Shown: positions 10,201 through 17,839, numbered from the stretch's first letter. The stretch: 64,000 nucleotides of DNA from Salinimonas marina (GCF_015644725.1 NZ_CP064795.1:1734501-1798500); one strand, 5' to 3'. Translations and numbers: made by a program. The notes: generated by a model from the letters alone, not told the origin.

Positions 10201-12519
10201 TCTCTGTTGAAAACAGACGTCAGCTCGTTGTTTGAACGTGGTTACTCTATGGACGCAATTGACCATATGCTACGTGATCCGCAGGCATTACAGGCGAAGA
10301 TCACCGCACTGGAAACTTCCCTGGGCGAGTTCACCCATGATGAAGCCTACATCGCTCATTCTCGGGCCTTGGCTTACTACATGGTCACCGGCAACTCGAC
10401 TTCACGTTTGTTGTCGAAAAACGCACATAACATTGCACGCATGTTTGGGCACCCGAACATTAAGGTGAAGTCACGGGATGCGGTTGCAGCCGAAGCAATC
10501 ATTGATGAACTGACCACACTTAATGCCCTCAAATACACCCCACAGGGTAACAAAGAGGTGGCACTGGAGGTAATGCGCCGTGAGGCAGAATCCGACCGTG
10601 AAAACGGGGTAGAATTTCTACTGAAACAAGCCAAAGCATTACGTGATGAGTCTCTGTCAGATAACTTTGACGGTGACGTTACCCAAATGACAAAAGGCTT
10701 TATGCCGGAGGTCACCAACCCTAATATCACATTGGATTGGGCGCAGGAGGGTTCTCCCGAAGCGCGTGACTTGGAAGCTAAGGGCTATCGTAAAGTGCAG
10801 TATGTAGCACGGGACGAGCTACTGGACCAGTCACCAGGCATGATGTTGTATGCTATCGAAGATGGTGGCATGGCTCGCCGTATTACCGGTGTGGCCTCCT
10901 TTACAAGCACAGTAGCCAAGGGTACCAACTTCATGGACTCGGCTATGATGGCCGGGACGCCCATTGATTACAGTGCTAGGAAAAAGACACTGAATGGGAT
11001 GATTGGTTCAGCACGTAAAGATGCCTTGGCCACTATGGATCGTAACTTCGACCCTGAGGCTGTAGTAGAGCAGGGACCGAAGATGATCCCCGTTTACCAC
11101 AACGATGGTACGGTGAAAGACTTCCGCTATGAAATGTCAGAGGCACTGCGTGAAAGCGTGTTGCAGAAGCAATATCATGTAGGTGAATCACTGGGTATAC
11201 TGGCAGGCAGTATTGTAGATAAGGTCAACACCAAAGCACGTAACCGTGATTTGATTGATGCCTTACACGAACAGCACAGCAACGATCCAAACAGACAAAC
11301 CACGGAATATCTGACCATTGGGCCGAACTCGACCAACCCGGATATGATGGAGTACTGGGATCTGTTACCAGATGACTCAAAGCAGTACGCCCTGTCTAAA
11401 TTTGGTGGCCACGGTATTAAGGTACAGCGTGACTTGTTGCACTTAGCCTTCGGTTACCGTAAAGCCAGTATCTTTGATGGATGGATACGCAACCCGAAAG
11501 TGCGGAACGCACTGCAGGGAGTGATCAAAACAGGTCTGGAAAATGTCCCGGGCATCGGCAACCGCTTTGCCCCCCACGTAGCGAATTCACTTCGTAAAGG
11601 TGGCCGTGGTGTTGAGGAAGTCGTGAAGATGATTAAAGACAATTTCGTTGTCAAAAACATGTTTACAACCGTAACCAACATCGTGAGTAACTTCATGTTC
11701 CTGTTAAGCTCTGATGTACCACTACGCCAAGCGTTCAGTGGTACGGTAAGAGGGTGGCGTGAAGCCAACCAGTACAATAACTACCGTACCCAGGAACTAC
11801 GAATTGAGCGTAAGCTCAAAATCGTTCCACCTACATCAGCGAAGTATCGGGCACTACAGGCAGAAGCCAACAAGTTTAAGACTCTGATGGCCTCCAGTCC
11901 GGTACATGATTTGATGCAAGCTGGTTTATTCCAGACTATCGTGGAGGATATTGATACCTCGGTAGATCCGTACAGCTTCAAGTCAAAGATGACACGTAAA
12001 ATTGAGGACACACTACAGAATAAGCGCATGGGTCCGGCCAACAAACTGGGTAAATTCCTGTTTGTCACCCAGGACACTCAGCTTTATAAGTGGATGAACC
12101 AGCCTATTCAAATGTCTGACTTCGCTGCACGGTTCGCCCAGTACGAGTTTTTAACTCAACAGTCTGACAAGCCGCTCAGCAAGAAAGAAGCACTGAAACG
12201 GGTAAGCGGTAACTTCATTAATTATGATGTGCCTACCAGCCCTGGCTTACAGTGGTTGAATGACCTGGGCCTGATGATGTTCACTAAGTACGCCTTGCGT
12301 GTCCAGCGACCTATCTTCGACCTGTTCATGGAAAAACCTGCGTCCATGTTGGCCAGCGTACTGCTTACTGGTACGTTCGGTATACCAACCCCGTTTGAGG
12401 CAAGTTTCTTGTCACAGAACCTTCTGGATAAGTTAACTAACCCTGTCTCATCAGGATTAGACGCATGGGATGAACCACTGCCATTCAATGCACTGCTTCA
12501 TACCATAGGCATAAAATAA
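4279..12519 (+). CDS. N4-like virion RNA polymerase, catalytic and C-terminal part
   Basis: A 2,746-residue frame with motifs of T7/N4 single-subunit RNA polymerases. A TxxGR-like segment (VWNYGR, Arg595) sits in a context like T7's DWRGR. Motif A is MDGVTNG with Asp754. Motif B is RSMAKDPLMQNVYG with Arg857, Lys861 and Tyr869; the Lys-to-Tyr spacing of 8 equals T7. Motif C is VVNVHDG with Asp1138. In N4 such an enzyme is packaged in the capsid, injected and transcribes early genes. About 1,600 residues follow the core. They include a HELIH motif (His1426-His1430) like a zinc metallopeptidase, and long helices. The frame is open upstream to 4162, so 4279 is probably not a real start. The protein most likely begins at 1433, with a one-base frameshift at 4199-4201. 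A terminator follows the stop codon. Confidence 0.82.
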   Translation: MAPEVPSETRSEEDHDIDFGQHDTTGTPPWETEQVTNEEAQNTEVATPGTAPTTDTGNTVGTTPAPEGEATPSTETLSGLPTDIDEQIENTRIESQRLENTADSLRTDLNSPAKLDELGLKEAGLSGKSLSELRGKEKAQFVAGKKAAKQAILDRLSEIREEQGRLEDDRKALEGRNEDTDTVQELFDNDTFGVMNKFFRPSNNKTLIRSVPGLLARLKRAPSIVLAHVPGVTKLDGNQTKAVRHFTQFAENFGTSLQSVLPDVAATVKADRFDPKWNMVLGLTQDGKFTEAAKSAMAASAYSWLANDARGTLFSDEKLVGKFLGVKSDDVPGQVHAIMAEQGLPRTMMVRSLGRNALRALGIKLDDTKGNYSHIDKLEIEVGQTILAAMARDGMVELHEHPMAPIVEASTTGVQESLEARNAKVILSSYQTVLPTHNPEVDLFSDERLTGVAREIEVVNEDSDHIIEKLFDTATRDREPSFKPITKLPAMMKGTFKKIPAKVKAMIEKNQAAPFSLSVATDEIFSVMGDSEIETIFGIVPEETYRDMPIAKRERVVAKNNSIRNEIENYKKFRKKMRTADTPFYLGMEVWNYGRFGYTNSMINPQTSKVHRGLVGPKAWNTKTTTANTPELRMFMVAVAQGLGIDIDKQTNDLSIAQLTEKLGLDAEFQLKGDRTNPFLDAAYSIRELREGLDPQSTEGKQARAAITKAVKLGGEKGHTLRALTNLSSFVTAAEQALPDAPVEFDSDLWIEMDGVTNGVVIGSIIFGNGDVRDMKQNLAPGGLYFDGRRSLGADKERGTLDYYQRQAATWESALSDMVKKVLLNPNSSQAKRLDAAMRRMFGQTIFNSQSTVSIVRSMAKDPLMQNVYGAGKGGLAAKLTDSLLTQVDDTLDKIINDPKTTDAQKVAAFDKLHADLITLSGTRRPVFMVKGTHNVVSIREARINRKARTKISKLIQKEFAEPMFDAIDAEFAEFKENRSIYNDNMINLNEVFVSILDRKAERRLAQMIEAGELEPGAELPKAELVALIDTLQDIMPSVSYMPSDGVDNNLQAAKFVRRTNTQNHVTKTMVEGGLNIAVHSSNGDVKRKTVRQMSQPFNEEGFSTDMGVGAPIQNIHSTDASMAFEVLNNFSVVNVHDGFPVGFKDYLKMGATVNKKFMEVFDLNPYRDVDRQMGNAKDLLKAMVSDGDITQAEYTALVDTMFDKQATYASGKAKRDYTDYMYLTNLNGSRTEVNQELKATLEYSTQYNAEGAGYETEVGKANREKRKADRESGKTVTKPVVQTATSPKAPENQEDNVERAEEMKQKGILPHFTKGNQLKPKGQIDTNSFGYHFQKALQSRPHIKGAVDAAIAASGAKGATVSLLKQIVQHIPEGLRITITVPTDDPASIAEMEPVQGKHNPNTDIITLKGVEFKYDGVNPETLTHELIHAVSAKLVDLVQSGDVTDPTAVKAVEEMSALLDEVKVKAKQKGVKLNAHGLSNVKEFIAWGMTNKDFIEGLKQIRVKSRNNNSLLDAFTKFAKVLTKFFHKGKLPPNTHALRQLIELSSVIIQENTKLEARAPKYSEVNYQRIERLSPDQVIEELAQRNSGQDPAHTAHLQHIQRNLVNAVAGPNGVELQLAEEAIGDEMDQYLNHLAQGTTPLVSTIQNVFSVSHEEAFVAEQMEATFAANLLEPGFIKNELMATWEAAKAVLTPESFLPDPALANDPVEMSKAQAKYDYLFDVGSLNQGGVEYSSIAGRYIDNRTSNFLARFAVATTTVKSVRDVLASVERPAEVTKEEGLLSKISTGLGTLLGRADEVVNGDTRMTGKVLRDHDTLLERMASTSLKGKRKLTNLEEMEQRTRSAVNATVSNAIRAAVTNNGAIERGMYSQNSFIAGTSSIAYLLGANRVGEFIDLLRRMKRSHKEKRPGFLTEAVNEIRGETANNEKLLELLRYTNRDVEQERRFVKQTMVDLVNESMSQKLKTHEQTALNKSLLKTDVSSLFERGYSMDAIDHMLRDPQALQAKITALETSLGEFTHDEAYIAHSRALAYYMVTGNSTSRLLSKNAHNIARMFGHPNIKVKSRDAVAAEAIIDELTTLNALKYTPQGNKEVALEVMRREAESDRENGVEFLLKQAKALRDESLSDNFDGDVTQMTKGFMPEVTNPNITLDWAQEGSPEARDLEAKGYRKVQYVARDELLDQSPGMMLYAIEDGGMARRITGVASFTSTVAKGTNFMDSAMMAGTPIDYSARKKTLNGMIGSARKDALATMDRNFDPEAVVEQGPKMIPVYHNDGTVKDFRYEMSEALRESVLQKQYHVGESLGILAGSIVDKVNTKARNRDLIDALHEQHSNDPNRQTTEYLTIGPNSTNPDMMEYWDLLPDDSKQYALSKFGGHGIKVQRDLLHLAFGYRKASIFDGWIRNPKVRNALQGVIKTGLENVPGIGNRFAPHVANSLRKGGRGVEEVVKMIKDNFVVKNMFTTVTNIVSNFMFLLSSDVPLRQAFSGTVRGWREANQYNNYRTQELRIERKLKIVPPTSAKYRALQAEANKFKTLMASSPVHDLMQAGLFQTIVEDIDTSVDPYSFKSKMTRKIEDTLQNKRMGPANKLGKFLFVTQDTQLYKWMNQPIQMSDFAARFAQYEFLTQQSDKPLSKKEALKRVSGNFINYDVPTSPGLQWLNDLGLMMFTKYALRVQRPIFDLFMEKPASMLASVLLTGTFGIPTPFEASFLSQNLLDKLTNPVSSGLDAWDEPLPFNALLHTIGIK

Positions 12520-12524
12520 GGATT

Positions 12525-12550
12525 AAGAGGTACTAAGGCGCCTCTTTTAT
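12525..12550 (+). terminator. Terminator after the polymerase gene
   Basis: Stem AAGAGG (12525-12530) with CCTCTT (12541-12546) and a following T-rich tract, immediately after the polymerase stop codon and before a convergent gene. Confidence 0.6.
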
Positions 12551-12870
12551 TTAATAAATGTTGCCAGAGCGGGTACGGAAAGTGTCCCAATGAGTAAGCT
12601 CAACAGGACAACTAACAAAAAGGTATTGGAGACATAGCTCTTTTTCTTTTTATCAATAGGGTAACTCGGGTGCTGTCGCTTAGGTGGTGTTCGTTTACCG
12701 GATGGTGTAATCACTTCCCCGTTATCACGTAACCATTTCACACGGCTTGAAATAGTTCCTGGTGCACGCCCAAGTACTTTAGCCACATCAGCGTATCGGT
12801 ACCCGTAGTTGTTGATCAGTATGATTAAGACCTGGTCCTGTTCATTGGTAAAACAAATACGACTCTTCAT
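12547..12870 (-). CDS. Small helix-turn-helix protein with C-terminal membrane helix
   Basis: A protein of about 107 residues if started at the ATG at 12870. An upstream start at 12897 is possible but adds a poorly fitting hydrophobic stretch. Residues about 5-50 look like a Myb/SANT or sigma-type helix-turn-helix (YADVAKVLGRAPGTISSRVKWL). A basic, Pro-rich linker follows. A single hydrophobic segment near the C-terminus (SNTFLLVVLLSLLIGTL) would span a membrane. It is the last gene of the leftward operon, beyond a terminator at 12882-12912, and converges on the polymerase gene. A membrane-tethered DNA-binding protein is the plain reading. Function unknown. Confidence 0.6.
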   Translation of the reverse strand: MKSRICFTNEQDQVLIILINNYGYRYADVAKVLGRAPGTISSRVKWLRDNGEVITPSGKRTPPKRQHPSYPIDKKKKSYVSNTFLLVVLLSLLIGTLSVPALATFIK

Positions 12871-12881
12871 AAATATTCTCA

Positions 12882-12912
12882 ATAAAAAAGCACCCAATCG
12901 GGTGCTTTTGTT
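12882..12912 (-). terminator. Rho-independent terminator of the phage operon
   Basis: GCACCC (12890-12895), loop AATC, GGGTGC (12900-12905), with a run of A on the left side (T run on the minus strand) and T-rich sequence on the right. It could work in both directions but is placed to end the leftward operon. Confidence 0.8.
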
Positions 12913-12937
12913 TTTATTACCGGTGCTTATCGCTCGG

Positions 12938-13120
12938 TTAATCCTTGGGTTCTGTCAGGCCCGCGTAGATAGTAGTGGCGAGGAAACCGCATATCCCTAC
13001 GACGACAATGGCCGTGACAAATATCGACAGGAAGTACCCGGCACCTACGAAAATAGCCGCAGCCAGTACTACAACTACAGCTATTATCAGGGCTTTGAGT
13101 CCAGCAATAAACTTACCCAC
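12938..13120 (-). CDS. Small two-helix membrane protein
   Basis: A 60-residue protein with two hydrophobic helices, at about residues 6-29 and 31-52, and short charged ends. The GTG start overlaps the stop of the upstream gene (TAGTG), which supports translational coupling. Last gene before the terminator at 12882-12912. Small membrane proteins in phages can be holins, superinfection-exclusion factors or lysis regulators. Nothing in the sequence separates these options. Confidence 0.6.
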   Translation of the reverse strand: MGKFIAGLKALIIAVVVVLAAAIFVGAGYFLSIFVTAIVVVGICGFLATTIYAGLTEPKD

Positions 13121-13590
13121 TAGTTAAACAGTGACTTCCGTTCAGTAGCCCCGTCGTCTACCGCATCTGGCTTAAATGGAGGAGTGTCATCGTTTCTAAA
13201 AAAGCTGCTCGCCTTTTTGCCAATTGACTTATCTTCTTCGCTTGATGCCGGGGCCGCAGGAGCAGTACTTTCGATTTCCTTTTCCGGGGCTTCGGTTTCT
13301 TTTTCAGGTGCATCAGAGACTGCTTCCTTTTCAGGCGTGTCTACTTTCACTGCTTCCGGTTCCGCCGCCTTACGACGCTTAGTAGTGCGTTTGGCTTTAG
13401 GTGCAGCGGTGTCATTTGCCTTTGGCATAGCCAGTGCAGCAGTTGATGTATCCAGGCTACCGGTAACATTGGTGCCGTCAATTTCCAGGTTGATGTCAAA
13501 GTCTTTGTCAGCCAGGTTAAGTAGGTTATTACTTACCACATGCTGGCGCAGTATTTCGACGATATCGTTTTCTTCTAAGATGATTTTCAT
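13120..13590 (-). CDS. Acidic phage protein with a C-terminal KSLFN tail
   Basis: A 156-residue protein. The first 55 residues look folded (an N-terminal beta/alpha segment starting MKIILEENDIVEILRQHVV). The rest is low complexity: a Lys/Arg patch at about 63-75 and a Glu/Pro/Ala-rich stretch at about 78-120. The end reads RKSLFN. The upstream SSB-like protein ends with KSLFN in the same way. A disordered acidic region plus a short hydrophobic tip resembles the partner-binding tails of SSB proteins, which suggests a replisome accessory role (inference). One-base overlap with the RuvC-like gene upstream. Confidence 0.6.
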   Translation of the reverse strand: MKIILEENDIVEILRQHVVSNNLLNLADKDFDINLEIDGTNVTGSLDTSTAALAMPKANDTAAPKAKRTTKRRKAAEPEAVKVDTPEKEAVSDAPEKETEAPEKEIESTAPAAPASSEEDKSIGKKASSFFRNDDTPPFKPDAVDDGATERKSLFN

Positions 13591-14141
13591 CAGGCAATTC
13601 TTCTTTGAAATGAGAGCAACTGTTGGAACGTGTCTGTTTTAACCCCAGCATGTACTGCGGCTACCGCGTCGGCCAGGTGCTCATTTTTGTTAGTGACTAC
13701 ATCCTGTCCACCCCGGCGGGTAGTAAGCCAATCCGCATCAGAGTACTGGGATACAGCCCAGTGAATCATCTCGTTTTTGGTGGCGGTTTTACTTCCGGTG
13801 GCGGCAATCTTCACCTCTGCGGGTGTTACTTGGATGATCGGAATTTGAATGCTCGCCAATAGTCCTACGCAAATACCGTAAGACGCCATAGCGCGAGCAG
13901 ATTGGGAACCTACAGGGATTTCTACAAAAGCTAGGTTCACACCCAGTAAAAACTGGGTCATACCAGCGTGTAGCTCCTGCGCTCGTCTGAGGTCATCGCT
14001 ATTTACCCGTACCTGTTTTTTATTCTTTTTGTCAGAGGTAGGGGATATTAGGCGAAGCTCAGATAGATCAAAGGCACCCGTGAAGGTGCCTTTGCAAAGC
14101 CCGAAGTTACTCAGGCTTGGGTCTATGCCAGCAACTAGCAT
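13590..14141 (-). CDS. RuvC-like Holliday junction resolvase / RNase H-fold nuclease
   Basis: A 183-residue protein beginning with an RNase H-fold motif (GIDPSLSNFG, catalytic Asp near residue 7). A conserved acidic strand (FVEIPVGSQSARA, Glu near 93) and a C-terminal HLADA segment (Asp near 160) complete the metal-binding set expected for RuvC-type resolvases. It probably cuts branched DNA before packaging or during recombination. Start and stop codons overlap those of its neighbours (TAATG arrangements), so it is part of a tightly packed operon. The gene contains a 10-bp perfect hairpin (14069-14094) whose role is unclear. Confidence 0.75.
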   Translation of the reverse strand: MLVAGIDPSLSNFGLCKGTFTGAFDLSELRLISPTSDKKNKKQVRVNSDDLRRAQELHAGMTQFLLGVNLAFVEIPVGSQSARAMASYGICVGLLASIQIPIIQVTPAEVKIAATGSKTATKNEMIHWAVSQYSDADWLTTRRGGQDVVTNKNEHLADAVAAVHAGVKTDTFQQLLSFQRRIA

Positions 14142-14881
14142 TAGTTAAACAGTGACTTCACGCCGCCTGCTTTCGATGCGCCGGCACCTGCTTTCGTTGG
14201 GGCACCTGACTTGGCACCACCTGTTGCAGCACCTTTGGCTTTGTTGATCACTTCGCCTTTGTTCTTTTCAACCCAAAGGTCCATGAACACAGCGTCTTCT
14301 ACACGTTCCTGAATTTCCGTAACGGTCATGTTGTCGCGGTCGCGGAACACTTTGGTTACTTCATTCACTTCGCGAGTTTCACCAGAGGCTACGTACTTAC
14401 CGGCATCGTTCTTGACGTTCTTGTCTTGAATCTGTTGTTCAACTGCGAATTTAGCGCGTTGACCGATCAGCTCAGACAGCATCTGTACCTTAGTTGGTAA
14501 CTCTTTTTTCTCATCGAAGTTGTAAAGGTTGATTACCTTTTCTTCGACAGTCAGGTTACCAATCTCATCGCCTACGGTTAGTAGGGCCAATGAGTTGCCC
14601 AGGATGAAACCTGGTAGGTAGCGGTCTTCACCTGATTGCTTATCCACATAGGTATTGCTACCGGTGCGTGAAGTCATATAGGTGGTTTGATTGATGAGTT
14701 GCTTATCATCAGTTTCAGCCTGGAAGTTGATAGCAATGGCGCCACTATCAGCTTGGCTTAGGTAAGCGTACTTGATGTTACCGGCGTATACGTCAGTAGC
14801 AAGTAAGCGGCTGCCGCCCAGACGGTCTTGGTCAAGGGCTTTTACGGTGTCTTTGGTTTTCAGGTTATTTAATAAGCTCAC
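14141..14881 (-). CDS. Single-stranded DNA-binding-like protein (N4 gp45-like position)
   Basis: A 246-residue protein with a mixed beta-rich N-terminal two-thirds and a Gly/Ala/Lys-rich flexible tail from about residue 210, ending in VKSLFN. It lies between the RecA-like ATPase and the RuvC-like nuclease, where N4-like phages carry their SSB gene. In N4 the SSB also activates transcription by host RNA polymerase through its C-terminus. Whether this tail does so is unknown. The family call rests on context, size and the flexible tail with a hydrophobic tip, as no strict motif defines this SSB group. Confidence 0.6.
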   Translation of the reverse strand: MSLLNNLKTKDTVKALDQDRLGGSRLLATDVYAGNIKYAYLSQADSGAIAINFQAETDDKQLINQTTYMTSRTGSNTYVDKQSGEDRYLPGFILGNSLALLTVGDEIGNLTVEEKVINLYNFDEKKELPTKVQMLSELIGQRAKFAVEQQIQDKNVKNDAGKYVASGETREVNEVTKVFRDRDNMTVTEIQERVEDAVFMDLWVEKNKGEVINKAKGAATGGAKSGAPTKAGAGASKAGGVKSLFN

Positions 14882-14895
14882 GATGAGGCTCCAGA

Positions 14896-15621
14896 TTAAT
14901 TGTAGTATTCAGATAGACGGTCCAGAACTTTCTGGCAGTCGTTGTCGATGAAGGTTTCTTTGGTATCCCATAGCCCCATTGGGCCGCGCATACGTTCATT
15001 AACCGTGTCTTTCGTCAACTTGGTTTGGAAGACGTACTTGTAGCCAAGCATTTCTTCTTCATCAGTGACGTTAAGTAGACCAGAACCATACCCTTCAATG
15101 TCTTTCAGCTTCTTTTTCTTAGCGCTGATGACACAAGAGAAGTAGGATTCAATGCCCTGGTTTTTAATGGCACCTTTGGCGGGTACCTTAGATTCCATCA
15201 CCATATCGCTTTCGTTGAGTTGATCCACAACGTGAGCCATGAAGATGACGTTTTTGCTTGATCCGGCAACGTGGTGTTGCATCAAGCGCTTGAAGAACTG
15301 GGTATACTCACCCCAGGCTTGCATGGTATTTGTCGAGGGCAGTACGTGGACTGACTCGTACATATCCATCAGGTAGTTTAGTGAGTCCACTACGATGGTG
15401 TGAACATCGGCCATATCGTTTGCAGCTTCAAAGGCTTCTTCTACCTGCAACGGGTCGATGATAGTGAATTCTTTAAACTTACTGCGGAACGGTAACTTTT
15501 TACCGGCTTCACAGTTAAGGTACATAACCCCTTCGGGGTTTTCCATGTTCATCAGCGAGGCAGATTTACCTACCGCTGACTTCCCGCATACCAATACGAG
15601 ATGGTCATTTACGTCGCTCAT
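14896..15621 (-). CDS. RecA-like P-loop ATPase (Sak4/N4 gp44-like)
   Basis: A 241-residue protein with Walker A GKSAVGKSAS at about residues 13-22 and a Walker B-like strand TIVVDSLNYL near 75-84. The compact single-domain RecA fold is typical of phage Sak4-type recombinases that anneal or pair single strands. It lies between the primase and SSB-like genes, so it probably works with them in replication-coupled recombination. A plausible ribosome binding site (GGAGAG) lies upstream of the ATG at 15621. Confidence 0.72.
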   Translation of the reverse strand: MSDVNDHLVLVCGKSAVGKSASLMNMENPEGVMYLNCEAGKKLPFRSKFKEFTIIDPLQVEEAFEAANDMADVHTIVVDSLNYLMDMYESVHVLPSTNTMQAWGEYTQFFKRLMQHHVAGSSKNVIFMAHVVDQLNESDMVMESKVPAKGAIKNQGIESYFSCVISAKKKKLKDIEGYGSGLLNVTDEEEMLGYKYVFQTKLTKDTVNERMRGPMGLWDTKETFIDNDCQKVLDRLSEYYN

Positions 15622-15671
15622 TGGGATCTCTCCAGATTTGAAAGCGAAAGAGGGGCGGATGCCCCCACTAA

Positions 15672-17837
15672 CTAGATGGTTTGTAATTTGGCGAACGCTT
15701 TACGAGCGGAAACCATGATGGTAGTCATCACTTCTTCCTCTGGCAGCTTGTCGGCCAGCTTCTCATTCATGTTCAACGTGGCCTGTTCGACCTGGGATAA
15801 AGTCTTACCTGAGTCCACTAACATCAGTGCGAATTTAATCAACTGATTTGAGCGGTTACCAGCACCGGTGTTGTTGACGAACCAGCGTTCTAAGTTGGTC
15901 AGTGATTGCTGATCCATTAGGCGCTGCTTGCGTTCCTCATTTTTGGTGGTTTTAGGGATGAACGGGATAGGGTCAAACATAATACCGTCCTGCACAAAGA
16001 GTTCACCTTCATGGCTCTGCCATTTACGTGAACGTTGTGAGGTGACTTCATCTACCGTGAACGGTAACCACGCATAAATAGCTTGCATGAACTCTTTAAA
16101 GTCAGCAGCATCCAGTTTAAGGCGGTACTGCATGGGTAGAATGATACGGTAGCGGTCTTCGCCCTCGGTCTGATGTCGCTTGGTGGTATAGAACATGGCT
16201 TTGTAATCGGCCATGAGTGTCCGTACCTGGTCAAGTGGAGCATCCCCATCAACATCAATAACCAACAAGTCAAAGCCCGTCTTGCACTTATCTTCGCATC
16301 GGTGGCCCTCCACAACGTGGTGGGTCAGCCAGTGCATTCCGTCCATTTGAGTTAGCTTACCTACGTTATCCCAACTGATTTCTTCGTTGAGGTAATTGTA
16401 GGCAACATGGTCGGAGTAACTGACCAGGAGGTTATCCAGGTTGGTTTCCCGTAGACTTTCCCCTGTCATAAACTCGATACCGTCATTAAACTGTTTTTTA
16501 ATAATGACATTGTTCTGGTAGCCCCAGGCAATGGCCATATTCAGCATTTCAGTTTTCTGCGGTGCTGAGCCTTTATAGAAGGGTAAGTCTTCGACCAGCT
16601 CAACCTGTGTTACCGGACGCTGAGTATCACCTAAGTACTTTGCCAGCTTCACGTAAGGACGGTCCCGAGTAAGTAGGGTTGTCAGTGCGTTACCGGACTC
16701 CTCTACTACAGCGATAGCGTAGTACAGGTGTTGTTGGGTGATCTTCGCACTGCCTTCAAAGAAGGCGTAAGCCGCCGCCATTTTCAGTGCTTTGAATTGA
16801 CGGTGTTCCATCTCAATACGCTTAACTACATCGAACTCACTAAACTCACGAGCGCGTGACTTATTCCAAAGGTCATACTCGATACGAAGGATTTCTTCGT
16901 CCTTATCCAGTGTCAGTTGGCGCTTGAAGTTCACAGGGTCAGCCAGATTCAACAGGTGCTCTGAAACTTCTTCAATGAACTCGGCAGACTGTTGAGAGGT
17001 GCTACGCTCATAGATTTCTTCCGCTGAGAGGTCCAACCGTCGGTTTACATCACGGGTCATGGCGAACATACAACGCCGTGCGTACCCTTTTTCCAACATG
17101 GCGTAGAATTCTTCTTCCTTTTTGGCGCCGTCCATCAATGAACTGGGAGTCCCAAACATGATGAGGTTACATGGCGTCTGGCCAGTAATCTCCGTCAGGC
17201 GTTGGTTTTCCTTCGTATTTTTGGTCAACGATTCCTTAATCTTCCCTTTGTCGTATAACTCCAGGAATTTAGAAAAGGCGTCACTGTTGCCCGTTAAGTT
17301 GTCCCCGATCTCATCAATCTCAAAGTTCAGTGAGCCGGCATCTGCCATTAGTAGCTTATGACGGAACTGCTTTAGTGCTGCGGGAGTGGCGGAGTCGAAA
17401 GACGACAGCCACGTACCCGAGGCTTTGAATTCGATGAATAGGTTTTCCATCTCCTGATCCGGATCGGTGTTGTTCTTCGCTGCACGTTGGTTGGCTAACC
17501 GTGCCAGATTCTGCTCGGTAGAGTAAGGTAACAATTCGTCTTTGAACCGTTCAAAGAACAATCCGCAAACATCTTCCTCAAGGAAATTCATTGCCTTGGT
17601 TTTACCGGCACCTGATGGTGCCAAGCCAATACTGTAGATGTTAATCGGCAGTGGCTTCTGGTTATGGGTTTTAATGGTCGCTCGCATCTGCGAGGCTATC
17701 TTTCCCAGAAAGTAAGAGGTAATTACACGGAAGAATTCCGGCGTATCGTTCTCGCAGTACGCACACAGATGCTGAGCAAGTTTTTCAGCAACTGGGTGAT
17801 AGGTAATGCGCTCAGGGTCAAAAACATTGAATTGCAT
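15672..17837 (-). CDS. Phage primase / replicative ATPase (DUF3987-like)
   Basis: A 721-residue protein. The N-terminal half is a DUF3987-type P-loop ATPase: Walker A GLAPSGAGKTKAM near residue 71-83, and NFEIDEIG near 172-179 as Walker B. The C-terminal half, about 510-620, contains LLVIDVDGD, GEDRYRIILP and SQRSRKWQ, which resemble an archaeo-eukaryotic primase catalytic core. The combination suggests a primase-helicase priming phage DNA replication, corresponding in position to N4 gp43. Next gene upstream is the nuclease, with only 2 bases between them. Confidence 0.72.
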   Translation of the reverse strand: MQFNVFDPERITYHPVAEKLAQHLCAYCENDTPEFFRVITSYFLGKIASQMRATIKTHNQKPLPINIYSIGLAPSGAGKTKAMNFLEEDVCGLFFERFKDELLPYSTEQNLARLANQRAAKNNTDPDQEMENLFIEFKASGTWLSSFDSATPAALKQFRHKLLMADAGSLNFEIDEIGDNLTGNSDAFSKFLELYDKGKIKESLTKNTKENQRLTEITGQTPCNLIMFGTPSSLMDGAKKEEEFYAMLEKGYARRCMFAMTRDVNRRLDLSAEEIYERSTSQQSAEFIEEVSEHLLNLADPVNFKRQLTLDKDEEILRIEYDLWNKSRAREFSEFDVVKRIEMEHRQFKALKMAAAYAFFEGSAKITQQHLYYAIAVVEESGNALTTLLTRDRPYVKLAKYLGDTQRPVTQVELVEDLPFYKGSAPQKTEMLNMAIAWGYQNNVIIKKQFNDGIEFMTGESLRETNLDNLLVSYSDHVAYNYLNEEISWDNVGKLTQMDGMHWLTHHVVEGHRCEDKCKTGFDLLVIDVDGDAPLDQVRTLMADYKAMFYTTKRHQTEGEDRYRIILPMQYRLKLDAADFKEFMQAIYAWLPFTVDEVTSQRSRKWQSHEGELFVQDGIMFDPIPFIPKTTKNEERKQRLMDQQSLTNLERWFVNNTGAGNRSNQLIKFALMLVDSGKTLSQVEQATLNMNEKLADKLPEEEVMTTIMVSARKAFAKLQTI

Positions 17838-17839
17838 GG

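Noticed and set aside
4279..12519. Alternative reading as a DarB-like antirestriction or generic giant internal protein
   Set aside because: The ordered polymerase motifs with T7-like Lys-to-Tyr spacing and HDG motif, plus N4-like neighbours, make RNA polymerase the better call. The protease-like motif is kept as a separate observation.
14069..14094. Strong 10-bp hairpin CAAAGGCACC/GGTGCCTTTG
   Set aside because: It lies well inside the RuvC-like coding sequence, near its 5' end, without a T run in the operon direction. Probably a coding coincidence, at most an RNA structure.
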